Below, one piece after another: positions 38,259 through 46,677 of a stretch of DNA of 64,000 bases; within the stretch, counting starts at the first letter, position 1; every line of letters begins with the position of its first letter. This stretch comes from Bacteroidota bacterium (lineage in GTDB: Bacteria; Bacteroidota; Ignavibacteria; Kapaibacteriales; UBA2268), in the NCBI GenBank assembly GCA_029974985.1, contig JARKQC010000087.1:1-64000 (forward strand). The letters run 5' to 3'. Made by a program: the position numbers and the translations under genes. The notes beneath the pieces are model-generated. The model ran no database searches, was not told the origin of the DNA, and worked only from the letters and a program-made list of their open reading frames with translations.

Positions 38259-38310
38259 CTACAATATAGAACACGACAAGCAAGAATGCTTGTCCTACGA
38301 ACTATCAACT
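38259..38310 (-). repeat. 52-bp intergenic repeat, copy 2 (inverted relative to copy 1)
   Basis: 50 of 52 bases equal the reverse complement of 31871-31922. The internal hairpin is GACAAGCA (38275-38282) and TGCTTGTC (38287-38294). It starts directly at the right boundary of the MITE-like element. Confidence 0.93.
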
Positions 38311-38355
38311 AATTTATGTTTATGAGCAATATTTTTGATGAACATAATTATCTAA

Positions 38356-39216
38356 TTAAATTGCTCTTAAAACAGTAATCCCGGTATGTTTATTATTTGA
38401 ATTTAGATATTTGTATAAATAAGTGTCTAAAACTACTTTCTTTCTCTGCGAAGAAGCATGAAGAAATTTAACTTCACCGTCCTCATTTTTATATGCAAAT
38501 CCCGTATGAGCATAATCAAGCCCCTTGATAGAAGTTGTTATTGCAACGATATCGCAAGTTTGAATTTTATCAATTTGCTTAGTAACTTTTTCTTTTGGTA
38601 AATAATAGTAATCTCTTTTATTGATTTCTTCTTCTTGCTTTTTTATTATTGGGATAAGCTCGGGATTTGCGGCTAAGGCTCTGTATTTATCGGGATTATC
38701 ACTCATAAAATATGTATTGAATTGAATTTTTTCACCACCTAAATCTTTGGTAACATCTCTAACAACTCTCTTTTTAATATTATCATAAATCCAGTCGGCA
38801 GTGTAGTGTAATCTTGATGTATAGCCGTCAATTTTCCCATCTCTATATCGAGTAAATTGCATTTGAGCAAGCAGGTCTTCGTAATCAAATTTTGAAAATT
38901 TAAAAGCTCTTGCCATTCCGAGAACGGTTTCAAAATATGTAACACAATCGAATTTATCTAAATTTACAATACAAGTTTCTGTAGTATCAGAGATATCGAG
39001 TGTGCCGCCTACATAAGGTTTATCAATAAATTCAAGAGCAATTTTTTCCATTAATTGAGAAATATTTAGTCGCAACCAACCATTCTGCCTTGCTTTATTA
39101 ACAAAAGTAAAATAGCCGGGCGTTCCGCTATTTTGAAATGCAAATGATGGCATAATAGTCGGCACGAGTGCTATAGCACCGAGCATTTTCAATAAATCTC
39201 TTCTTGATAAATTCAT
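38356..39216 (-). CDS. Tat-exported DUF1460 (amidase-like) protein
   Basis: A 286-residue periplasmic protein. The N-terminus has a twin-arginine signal, LSRRDLLKMLGAIALVPTIM, with RR at residues 5-6. The remainder matches DUF1460, a NlpC/P60-related cysteine-hydrolase family: NLDKFDCVTYFETVLGMARA contains the likely nucleophile Cys, and YAHTGFAYKN the His, with GYTSRLHYTADWIYDN between. Family members are thought to act on peptidoglycan peptides. The start overlaps the rnhA stop by 4 nt. Confidence 0.9.
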   Translation of the reverse strand: MNLSRRDLLKMLGAIALVPTIMPSFAFQNSGTPGYFTFVNKARQNGWLRLNISQLMEKIALEFIDKPYVGGTLDISDTTETCIVNLDKFDCVTYFETVLGMARAFKFSKFDYEDLLAQMQFTRYRDGKIDGYTSRLHYTADWIYDNIKKRVVRDVTKDLGGEKIQFNTYFMSDNPDKYRALAANPELIPIIKKQEEEINKRDYYYLPKEKVTKQIDKIQTCDIVAITTSIKGLDYAHTGFAYKNEDGEVKFLHASSQRKKVVLDTYLYKYLNSNNKHTGITVLRAI

Positions 39217-39725
39217 TCACTAATTTCCTTATTATTTACGTATCCAATATCTTCAATAAGATTATCCGACATTGCGGCTTGTTTGCAAAGCTCGTCGCAT
39301 CTTTCGTTTTCTTTAATGCCGATATGCGATTTTACCCATTCAAACTTTACATTATGAAATTTAAGTTCTTCATATAATAATTGCCATAAATCTTTGTTTA
39401 TCACTGGTTTTTTATCACTTTTTTTCCAATTATTTTTAATCCATAATTCTAACCAATGATTATTTATTGCATTAGATACAAGACGAGAATCAGTAAAAAT
39501 TGTAATATCATATTTTTTATTTTTATTTATAGATATTAAAGCCTCGACTACAGCCATAATTTCCATACGATTATTTGTAGTAAGCCTAAATCCCGCGGAT
39601 ATTTCTTTTCGGCGATTTCCACTAATTAATACAGCGGCATAACCGCCTTTGCCTGGATTTCCTAAACAAGCACCATCAGTATAAATAATAATTTTTTGAT
39701 TTAAGTTAGAATTATTTTCTTTCAC
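39213..39725 (-). CDS. rnhA: Ribonuclease HI
   Basis: Removes RNA from RNA-DNA hybrids. The active-site set is present: Asp17 in IYTDGACLGNPG, Glu55 in TTNNRMEIMAV, Asp79 in TDSRLVSNAI, and His134/Asp144 in WVKSHIGIKENERCDEL. At 170 residues it is a normal bacterial RNase HI. It overlaps the upstream Fe-S gene by 4 nt and the downstream DUF1460 gene by 4 nt, so all three are translationally linked, an odd mix of functions. Confidence 0.96.
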   Translation of the reverse strand: MKENNSNLNQKIIIYTDGACLGNPGKGGYAAVLISGNRRKEISAGFRLTTNNRMEIMAVVEALISINKNKKYDITIFTDSRLVSNAINNHWLELWIKNNWKKSDKKPVINKDLWQLLYEELKFHNVKFEWVKSHIGIKENERCDELCKQAAMSDNLIEDIGYVNNKEISE

Positions 39726-41749
39726 TCTTCGATACTTTCCAATATTACTTCTGCAATATCTTTTACTTTTACATCATCAATATCTTTTGCTTTTATTCCA
39801 TCGCTAATCATCGTCATACAAAATGGACAGTTTAGAGCGATAGTTTTTGCACCCGTATTAAGTAATTCTTCGGTACGTTCAATATTGATACGCTTTCCTT
39901 CTGTTTCTTCGAGGAACATTAATCCGCCGCCAGCTCCGCAGCAGAAACCTTTATCTTTTGAGCGTTCTACTTCTTTAATTTTTATGTTAGATACAGAATT
40001 TAATACTTCGCGTGGCTCGTCATAAATATTATTATAGCGTCCCATATAGCAAGAGTCATGATAAGTAAATTCATCAATAGCTTGGGAGTGTTTGCTTGGA
40101 CTTAATTTTCCTTGTTTAATTAAATCCATAATAAATTGCGAATGATGAATTACCTCAAAATTTCCATGAAACATTGGGTATTCATTTTTTAAAGTATTAA
40201 AGCAATGCGGACAGGTTGTTACAATTTTCTTAAATTTATATTGATTTAATGTCTCAATATTAGCTTTTACAAGCATATCTGCAAGATATTCATTTCCCGT
40301 TCTGCGAGCAACATCGCCATTACACTGTTCTTCGGTGCCGAGAATAGCAAAATCTACTTCTGCAATTTGCATTAATTTTGAGAAAGCAAGTGATATTTTT
40401 TTTGCTCTATCATCATAACTTCCCGCGCAGCCAACCCAAAATAGAATATCAAATTCAGGATAATCGGCCGCGATTTTAATACCTGTATCTATTGCCCAAT
40501 CAGCTCTTTCTGATTGAGAAAAAGCCCACGGAGTAGCATTATTTTCGAGATTTGCAAATGTGCTTTGTAAAAGATTTGGAAATTCGGAATCCATCATCAC
40601 AAGCGAGCGTCTCATCTCTATAATTGATGGAACATGCTCGATATTCACGGGACATTCCTGCATACAAGCTCCACAAGTAGTACATTGCCATAAAGCATCA
40701 ATATTTTGATATTCGCCAATGAATTTTTTATCGAGAATTTTCTGCTCATCTTCACTTATTGATTCATTTTTCTGCAATTTTGAATAAATTGGCATTTTAT
40801 CAAATGTTCTGTTGTGTATTTCGATTATTACTTGGCGTGGGTCTAAAATTTTACCTGTCGAGTTAGCAGGGCAGACACTTGTACATCTTCCACAATGCGT
40901 GCAGGTATATCCATCTAGCAGAGCTTTCCATTTAAAATCTTCTACATCTTGGGCGCCATATTTTTCGATATTTTCATCTTCAAAATTAATAGGTTCGAGT
41001 GTGTTTACTGGTCCAATAGTTGAAAAATATACATTTGGTATCGAAGTTAAAATGTGTAAATGTTTGGAATATGGCAAATAATTCATAAAGATTAATATTA
41101 ATATTATATGAAACCAAAATGCGATTTCGTGTATAATATTTAATCCATTTATTGGTAGTAAATTAGCAACCATCGCAGAAATTGGTCTAACAGCCCAATC
41201 TATTCCATAAAACAAAGTTGTTTTTTCTGTTAAAAGCGAGGCACTTGAATTTTCTAAAATTAATGAACTTACGACTGAAAAAATCATCACTAATATAAAT
41301 GCCGCTTCGAAACTATCGGATTTTAACTGTAATCTTTTAATTCTAAAAACATATCTTCTCAAAAGTGCACTAATCACAGCAATAATAATAGCCGCACAAA
41401 ATAAATCAGTAAGAATTGTAATAATACTATAAATTGGTCCTAAAAAAGCAAAGAAATCATAAATGCCGGTGATACCCGCTATTAATGAATTCGCCGCTGA
41501 AAATAATAAAATTAAAAATCCCCAAAATATCGAAGCATGTATTAATCCCGCTTTTTTATCGCGTAAAATTTTTGTCTGCCCTAATGCAATAATCAAAGTT
41601 TGACTTATACGTTTAGCAATATTATCAAATCTGTTATCTTCTTTTGCTAATTTTAAATAAGATATTAATTTAAGTACATTTTTAATAAAAAACGAAAAAG
41701 CTATTATAGCAACTATAGTAAATAAGATATTTTTAATACCAAATTCCAT
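39722..41749 (-). CDS. Membrane-bound (Fe-S) oxidoreductase, HdrD/DsrK-like with NarI-like membrane part
   Basis: A 675-residue protein. The N-terminal about 245 residues have roughly six TM helices like a cytochrome-b/NarI-type membrane module. Two 4Fe-4S motifs follow: CTHCGRCTSVCPANSTGK near 285-302 and CTTCGACMQECPVN near 355-368. Two CCG-type cysteine-rich domains end the chain (FWVGCAGSYDDRAKK; CCGAGGGLMFLEE near 595). The layout is the single-chain DsrMK/HdrDE type and indicates quinone-linked electron transfer to a soluble partner. It leads a three-gene overlapping unit with rnhA and DUF1460. The physiological partner is not visible. Confidence 0.93.
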   Translation of the reverse strand: MEFGIKNILFTIVAIIAFSFFIKNVLKLISYLKLAKEDNRFDNIAKRISQTLIIALGQTKILRDKKAGLIHASIFWGFLILLFSAANSLIAGITGIYDFFAFLGPIYSIITILTDLFCAAIIIAVISALLRRYVFRIKRLQLKSDSFEAAFILVMIFSVVSSLILENSSASLLTEKTTLFYGIDWAVRPISAMVANLLPINGLNIIHEIAFWFHIILILIFMNYLPYSKHLHILTSIPNVYFSTIGPVNTLEPINFEDENIEKYGAQDVEDFKWKALLDGYTCTHCGRCTSVCPANSTGKILDPRQVIIEIHNRTFDKMPIYSKLQKNESISEDEQKILDKKFIGEYQNIDALWQCTTCGACMQECPVNIEHVPSIIEMRRSLVMMDSEFPNLLQSTFANLENNATPWAFSQSERADWAIDTGIKIAADYPEFDILFWVGCAGSYDDRAKKISLAFSKLMQIAEVDFAILGTEEQCNGDVARRTGNEYLADMLVKANIETLNQYKFKKIVTTCPHCFNTLKNEYPMFHGNFEVIHHSQFIMDLIKQGKLSPSKHSQAIDEFTYHDSCYMGRYNNIYDEPREVLNSVSNIKIKEVERSKDKGFCCGAGGGLMFLEETEGKRINIERTEELLNTGAKTIALNCPFCMTMISDGIKAKDIDDVKVKDIAEVILESIEE

Positions 41750-42025
41750 CGAGAAACCTTAAAAAGTTACATAAAATACAAAAATAATAATAATTCATTA
41801 ATATTTTAGCATAATATTGACTTTTTAAGTTTTAATAAGTAATAAATTATTCTAAATTTTGCTGTAAAAATATTATTAGATTGCGGAGAGTTGGTAGGAT
41901 AAACATTCTTGATTGTCCGCTTATAAATACAAATATCGCAAATAAAATTTAATTTCTCCAAAAAATTACAATAAATATATTTTTGCAATGTTTATATTCA
42001 ATAATACTTTAAATGAAATAAAATT
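41750..42025. other. Divergent intergenic region with a degraded repeat
   Basis: Lies between the divergent Fe-S operon and toxin-antitoxin starts and must contain both promoters. Near 41890-41918 is a copy of the family element: GGATAAACATTCTTGATTGTCC, flanked by GCGGA and TCCGC. Nothing else is evident. Confidence 0.55.
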
Positions 42026-42250
42026 ATGATAACATATTTTGAAATAATAGAAATTGATCCTAATATTAGATTCGGAAAACCAACAATAAAGGGTACGAGA
42101 ATTACTGTAAGCGATGTACTTAGTATGTTGGCAAATGGTATCACTATACAAGAAATTTTAGATGATTTTCCGCAATTAAGCGAAGAAATTATTAAAGCGT
42201 GCCTTGAATTCGCGGCTAATAGAGAAAAAATCTTGACAGTTGGATTATGA
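42026..42250 (+). CDS. DUF433 antitoxin
   Basis: A 74-residue helix-turn-helix-like protein of the DUF433 (VapB45-like) family, recognised by IRFGKPTIKGTRITVSDVLS and the ILDDFPQLSEEIIKACLEFA block. In known pairs the antitoxin binds the PIN-like toxin and its own promoter. It precedes and overlaps the toxin by 4 nt (ATGA), as expected for translationally coupled pairs. Confidence 0.93.
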   Translation: MITYFEIIEIDPNIRFGKPTIKGTRITVSDVLSMLANGITIQEILDDFPQLSEEIIKACLEFAANREKILTVGL

Positions 42251-42579
42251 AATTGCTATTAGATGAAAATATATCTTGGCGAATTAAAAAATATTTAAAT
42301 TTTGAATTTTCTGATATAATTCATATTTCAGATCTTTCTATAGAAAGATTAAACGATTTTGAAATATGGAAATATGCCTCCGAAAATGATTGTATAATAA
42401 GTACACACGATTCTGATTTTATTGATTTTGTTACCTTATTTGGTTATCCGCCAAAAGTAATTTGGCTTAGAACGGATAATATTCGCAAAGTTGAATTAGC
42501 TAATAAAATAAATAAACAAATACCTAATATAATTGAATTTTATCATAATTCTGAAATTGGCATTTTTGAAATTTTATAA
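42247..42579 (+). CDS. DUF5615 PIN-like toxin
   Basis: A 110-residue protein of the Mut7-C/DUF5615 PIN-like group. Acidic residues of the nuclease fold are present: LLLDENISWRIKKY at the start, DFEIWKYASENDCIISTHDS near residue 38-57 and DSDFIDFV after it. These form a likely Mg2+ site for RNA cleavage. It is coupled to the DUF433 antitoxin upstream. The pair looks intact. A role in addiction or stress growth control is inference from the family. Confidence 0.92.
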   Translation: MKLLLDENISWRIKKYLNFEFSDIIHISDLSIERLNDFEIWKYASENDCIISTHDSDFIDFVTLFGYPPKVIWLRTDNIRKVELANKINKQIPNIIEFYHNSEIGIFEIL

Positions 42580-42829
42580 ATCTTTTTAGCTAAAATCCTT
42601 ATTATTCATATATTTAGGACTATTATATTAAAGATGTCCGATATCTTTGAGATTGCTGGTCAAGGGGCGCAATAGCTGGTAGAACTATCATCTTGTTTGT
42701 TGCAAAAATTAACGGTTTAGACAAAATGTCTGACCTACCAATTTTGTGTTGAATAAGCATCCTTGCTTATCGCCCAAATACATAATTCCCATCCTTAAGC
42801 GGGGTTAGGAGAAGGTCGGTTAAAAAAGT
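42580..42829. other. Repeat-rich gap between convergent genes
   Basis: Contains at least four family elements: AGATGTCCGATATCTTTGAG near 42633, GGTAGAACTATCATCTTG near 42680, AGACAAAATGTCTGACC at 42718-42734, and an AATAAGCA-TCCT-TGCTTAT hairpin (42753-42770). A GC-richer tail AAGCGGGGTTAGGAGAAGG near 42797-42815 looks foreign to the local composition. No ORF. Confidence 0.65.
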
Positions 42830-44389
42830 TTATAAATTATTTAGATCATTATTATTTATTTGATTTTCAATATATACAGAGCGTCTTGGAAAAGCAAATT
42901 GCACTCCAATACTATCAGCATATTTTAAAAATTCAGAAATTAATTTGTGGCGTGATTTTAGTTCAAGTGTCCAATCCTGAACATTAAAAAATACATTGAC
43001 AAAAATTTGTATTGCTGATTCGTTAATATCATAAAGTGAAACTTGATAATTTTCTTTATTTGTATTTTCTTGATTTAGAATTATATTGTTTAGTCCTTGA
43101 ACAAAAATATCAATTTTTTCAGTAGTCGTATTATATGATATTGATAAAATTGTTCTATATCTTCGCATTTCACGTTTTCCAAGATTATCAATTTTTGAAT
43201 CGGATAATTTTCCATTTGGAATAGTAATTAATGAGTTATAAACGCTTCTTACTTGTGTGGAGCGTATTCCTATTTTTTCAACAACTCCTTCTGATGAATC
43301 ATAAGCAATTAAATCACCTACGACAAAAGGTTGGTCTGCAAAAATAGTTAACGAGCCGATTAGATTTTTAACAGTTTCTTGTGCGGCAAAAGCTAATGCA
43401 ATACCACCAACAGAAACGCCAGCAATGAGTGGAGTGATATCAATCCCAATATTGCTTAGTAAATATAGAACTCCTAGAACAACAACTATTGATTGAAAAA
43501 TTTTGCGTAATAAAGGTATAAGATGGTCATTTATGGTCGAAATTGGTCTGGCTGGATGTGCTGATAATATTTCAGCAATATAATGAATTAATTTAAAAAC
43601 AATATAAGTAATTAAAATTGGTTGAATAATTTTTATAATAATCCATAATATTGCACTAAATTGATATGGAAGTTCGAGTATTATTATAGATTGAGAAAAA
43701 ATAATAGTTACGATAATTAAACTTATTGGCTTGGCAAAAATCTTTATATATTTAATTAAAATAGCGTTTTTATAATATTTACATAGTATCTTAATAAAAG
43801 AAAAATGCAGCAACAATTTTAAAATAAAATATAAAATAAATGAAATAATTATTAAAGCAAATAATCCCACCCACTGCCATAAATAAATGCTAATAAAAGT
43901 ATTATGCCAAATTTGAGGTAAATTTTCGATAAAATAATAAGTATCAAACTTAAATGTTGATTTGTATAATTTATCAATCATCGAAACAGATTCTTCCGAA
44001 TATAGCCATTTATCGCCGTATTTTTCTAGATATATTTCGGGTAATTGCTTAAATAATATATATCTATTTTGTCCGCTTAAAGTATCAATGTAATTATCAT
44101 CAATAGGAATATTTTTAAAATTTACATATAAACCTAAACCATTATATATTCGAAGAAGTTTTTCTGCTTTCTCTTGTGCTTCGCTTCTACTAATTCGACT
44201 AATTTTAAAAGATTTTACAGCTTTATCAGGGTGATAATTGTCTTTTCTTAAATTATCAATATGATTGAAAATAGTATTATGAGGATTGTTTAATTCATAT
44301 TCAGTACGAGCTAACAAATCATTACTAATAATTATAAAAATAAATAAGAGCAGATTTGTAAAACAATAAATAATATTCTTTTTCATCAT
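42830..44389 (-). CDS. Mechanosensitive ion channel of the MscS family
   Basis: A 519-residue protein. A signal peptide (residues 1-26) is followed by a periplasmic region, then four or five TM helices, the last pore-lining helix in GVSVGGIALAFAAQETVKNL with the Gly/Ala packing of MscS TM3. The beta domain FADQPFVVGDLIAYDSSEGV and IRSTQVRSVYNSLITIPNGK follow. This is larger than E. coli MscS (286 aa) and resembles YnaI/MscM-like members with an added N-terminal domain. It protects against osmotic downshock. Two ATGs occur at the start; either may be used. Confidence 0.93.
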   Translation of the reverse strand: MMKKNIIYCFTNLLLFIFIIISNDLLARTEYELNNPHNTIFNHIDNLRKDNYHPDKAVKSFKISRISRSEAQEKAEKLLRIYNGLGLYVNFKNIPIDDNYIDTLSGQNRYILFKQLPEIYLEKYGDKWLYSEESVSMIDKLYKSTFKFDTYYFIENLPQIWHNTFISIYLWQWVGLFALIIISFILYFILKLLLHFSFIKILCKYYKNAILIKYIKIFAKPISLIIVTIIFSQSIIILELPYQFSAILWIIIKIIQPILITYIVFKLIHYIAEILSAHPARPISTINDHLIPLLRKIFQSIVVVLGVLYLLSNIGIDITPLIAGVSVGGIALAFAAQETVKNLIGSLTIFADQPFVVGDLIAYDSSEGVVEKIGIRSTQVRSVYNSLITIPNGKLSDSKIDNLGKREMRRYRTILSISYNTTTEKIDIFVQGLNNIILNQENTNKENYQVSLYDINESAIQIFVNVFFNVQDWTLELKSRHKLISEFLKYADSIGVQFAFPRRSVYIENQINNNDLNNL

Positions 44390-44531
44390 ATTAAAATTAA
44401 TTTATTTGAAAATTTATAATAGTTTTTTAAAAAAACACAATTATTTCAATGTAAATTAACATAATTTTTTTTAATTATAAAAAATATTAGCATTTTTGAG
44501 TTTGCTTTTTTCTACAAATTAGGGAATAAAA

Positions 44532-45065
44532 ATGGCTATTGCAAATGATACAATTTTAAATGTTGTAAGAAATATATATCCAGATTTTGAAACTTATGAA
44601 CATCGCAATCAATTATCAATTATTGTTCCTAAAGATAAAATCGTCGAGGTTGCTTTTGAGTTAAAAGAAAATCCAGAGACTTCTTTCGAGCAACTTCTTG
44701 ATGTTACTGCTATAGATTGGTTAGATAAAAAACAAACAAGATTCGAAATTGTATATAATTTATATTCCTTAAAATATGCGTCTCGACTTAGATTAAAAGT
44801 ACCCGTTTCTGAAAAAGATTGCAATTCTCCAAGCCTTGTATCTATTTGGGAAAGTGCTGATTGGTACGAAAGAGAAACTTATGATATGTATGGAATTACA
44901 TTTGAAAAACACCCTGATATGAGACGTTTCTATATGCCCGAAGATTACAAAGACCCAAGCTCGGGTGAGCCAATTTATCCATTGCGTAAAGATTTTCCAT
45001 TAATGGGTGTTCCAGATTCATTGTCATTACCGCCATATCCCGAAAAATATGGTCCGACTTTATAA
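44532..45065 (+). CDS. nuoC: NADH-quinone oxidoreductase subunit C (isolated)
   Basis: A 177-residue NuoC, a peripheral-arm subunit of complex I. The hallmarks are FEIVYNLYSLKYASRLRLKV near residues 75-95 and WYERETYDMYGITFEKHPDM-RRFYMPEDY near 117-140. The C-terminal FPLRKDF-like PLRKDFPLMG is also typical. An AGGGAA site precedes the ATG. No other nuo gene is in the window: the upstream gene is a mechanosensitive channel on the other strand and the downstream one a convergent terminase. Usually nuoC is in a nuoA-N operon; here it stands alone. Confidence 0.95.
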   Translation: MAIANDTILNVVRNIYPDFETYEHRNQLSIIVPKDKIVEVAFELKENPETSFEQLLDVTAIDWLDKKQTRFEIVYNLYSLKYASRLRLKVPVSEKDCNSPSLVSIWESADWYERETYDMYGITFEKHPDMRRFYMPEDYKDPSSGEPIYPLRKDFPLMGVPDSLSLPPYPEKYGPTL

Positions 45066-45083
45066 AATTTCCTACTTTTACTA

Positions 45084-46475
45084 TTAAGTCTTTTTAGTAC
45101 CAATAGGAAAAGTATTTGTAGAATAATTAATAAGCTGAATTTGGTAGCTGAGTGCATCTACTTGGTCGTCGTGCTTTGCTCTTGGAAATGTTATTAATTC
45201 ATTTTCGAAATCGCTTAACCAATTAGCATTTTTTTTGAAATAAACTTGCCCCAACTCAATTTTTGCTGCCATAGGCAAAGCGCGAGTAAATTTATCAGCG
45301 TCGGGTTTTAATTCTTTTACAGGTATGCCGATAGAAGCCGCATTTTTAATCAATGCAGATTGATATTGAACGCTTTCGATACCAATTAAAATTGGCTTAT
45401 ATCGCATATATATATCTTTTAAAATTTCAATATGCTCGTTTGCCTCCACCCTTTTTCTAATAATATCAACCACAATTATTTCATTATTATTTGTTATTGC
45501 GGCAACAAGCAAAACAGTGTAATCAGCATTTGTTGCTAATGATATTGCTAAATCAACTGTTATAAAAAATTTACAGCTTTTAATTTCTATTAATCTCTCA
45601 TTTTCGCCCTGCGTGAGTATAAAATGATTCTCTGTTTGCTCAAAATATCTAAAATATTTTCTTTTAAAAATTCCACCACTTGCGGGTTGCGGTCTTTGTT
45701 GGTATAATGAGTTGAACCAATATTCACCCATTGCTTTGGATTTTTCAAATAGTATATTTTTGTTAAATCTTTTTTCCCAAAGAGCTTCGCCAATATTTCG
45801 TCCTAAAATATCATCTTCTGTTGCGATTGCGGGAAGTTTTATTACTCTCCACTTTTCATCAATATTTTTAAATTCATTTATTATTCTTCCGCATAGGTCG
45901 TCTTCGTGCCAGCGTGTCATAATAAGAATTATCGCTCCATCGGGTTCGAGCCTTGTATAGACTGTACTTCTAAACCAATCCCATAATTTATCGCGTTGAT
46001 TTAAACTATTAGCTTCTTCATCATTTTTTATTGGGTCGTCAATTATTATCAAATCTGCTCCGCGCCCAGTAATCGAGCCACCTGCTCCTACGGAACTCAT
46101 ACTTCCATTATGATTATCAATTTCGAAATATGCGGCTGTCTGTGGATTAGCTTTCAGTTTTATACCAAATAAATCATTTCCGTATTCATCAATTAATGAA
46201 ATAACGCGCCTACCCCAACTTTGAGCAAAATTTGCTTCGTAAGATGAAAATATTATTCTTTTATCGGGGAAGTTGCATAAATACCAAAATGGAAAGTATT
46301 TCGAAATCAACTCAGATTTTCCGTGCCTTGGCGGCAAATTAAATATTACTCTTTTATTTTTTCCACTTGCTATCTCTAATAATGCTTTATCTATAATTGC
46401 AATATGCTTTGGATATGTAAATTTATGTTTGCTAATTTTGTATGCAGTAAGACCTGGTGTATTAAGTATTAACAT
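45084..46475 (-). CDS. Phage terminase large subunit-like protein (isolated)
   Basis: A 463-residue protein with both terminase parts. The ATPase part has Walker A IFNLPPRHGKSELI and Walker B DLIIIDDPIKNDEEAN. The C-terminal RNaseH-like nuclease part has FITVDLAISLATNADYTVL, PILIGIESVQYQSALI and KHDDQVDALSYQIQ, matching terminases that package phage DNA. No portal, capsid or small terminase gene is nearby, so it is either a prophage remnant or a domesticated gene; the ORF is intact. Start at the ATG 46475; a TTG at 46535 extends it by 20 residues. Confidence 0.88.
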   Translation of the reverse strand: MLILNTPGLTAYKISKHKFTYPKHIAIIDKALLEIASGKNKRVIFNLPPRHGKSELISKYFPFWYLCNFPDKRIIFSSYEANFAQSWGRRVISLIDEYGNDLFGIKLKANPQTAAYFEIDNHNGSMSSVGAGGSITGRGADLIIIDDPIKNDEEANSLNQRDKLWDWFRSTVYTRLEPDGAIILIMTRWHEDDLCGRIINEFKNIDEKWRVIKLPAIATEDDILGRNIGEALWEKRFNKNILFEKSKAMGEYWFNSLYQQRPQPASGGIFKRKYFRYFEQTENHFILTQGENERLIEIKSCKFFITVDLAISLATNADYTVLLVAAITNNNEIIVVDIIRKRVEANEHIEILKDIYMRYKPILIGIESVQYQSALIKNAASIGIPVKELKPDADKFTRALPMAAKIELGQVYFKKNANWLSDFENELITFPRAKHDDQVDALSYQIQLINYSTNTFPIGTKKT

Positions 46476-46677
46476 AATTAAAAAATTTTTATTAATAAAA
46501 TTCTCGAAAATAATATGATAAATATGATTTTTCAAGTAAACATTTTTAATTATTTATTTAAAATTAATTGAAAAAAATCATATTTAGTATAATTTAAAAA
46601 ATTGCAAAGAAATTAACAAAACATTTTATTAAATTTTCGTCTTAAAAAAAATATTTAACATTTTTGAGAAATTCTTT

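Larger units (their letters stand above)
37950..38355. other. Repeat-dense intergenic region
   Basis: Four intergenic elements lie in about 400 bp between convergent genes with no credible ORF: the AGACAATGG hairpin at 38001-38026, the TGTAGGGGT hairpin at 38057-38086, the MITE-like element at 38110-38258 and the second 52-bp repeat at 38259-38310. A degraded GATAGCATTTTTGCTTG copy is at about 37965-37980. This is the densest repeat cluster of the window. Confidence 0.8.

Noticed and set aside
45084-46475. Complete prophage around the terminase
   Set aside because: No portal, capsid, tail, integrase or lysis gene is found on either side; neighbours are housekeeping genes.
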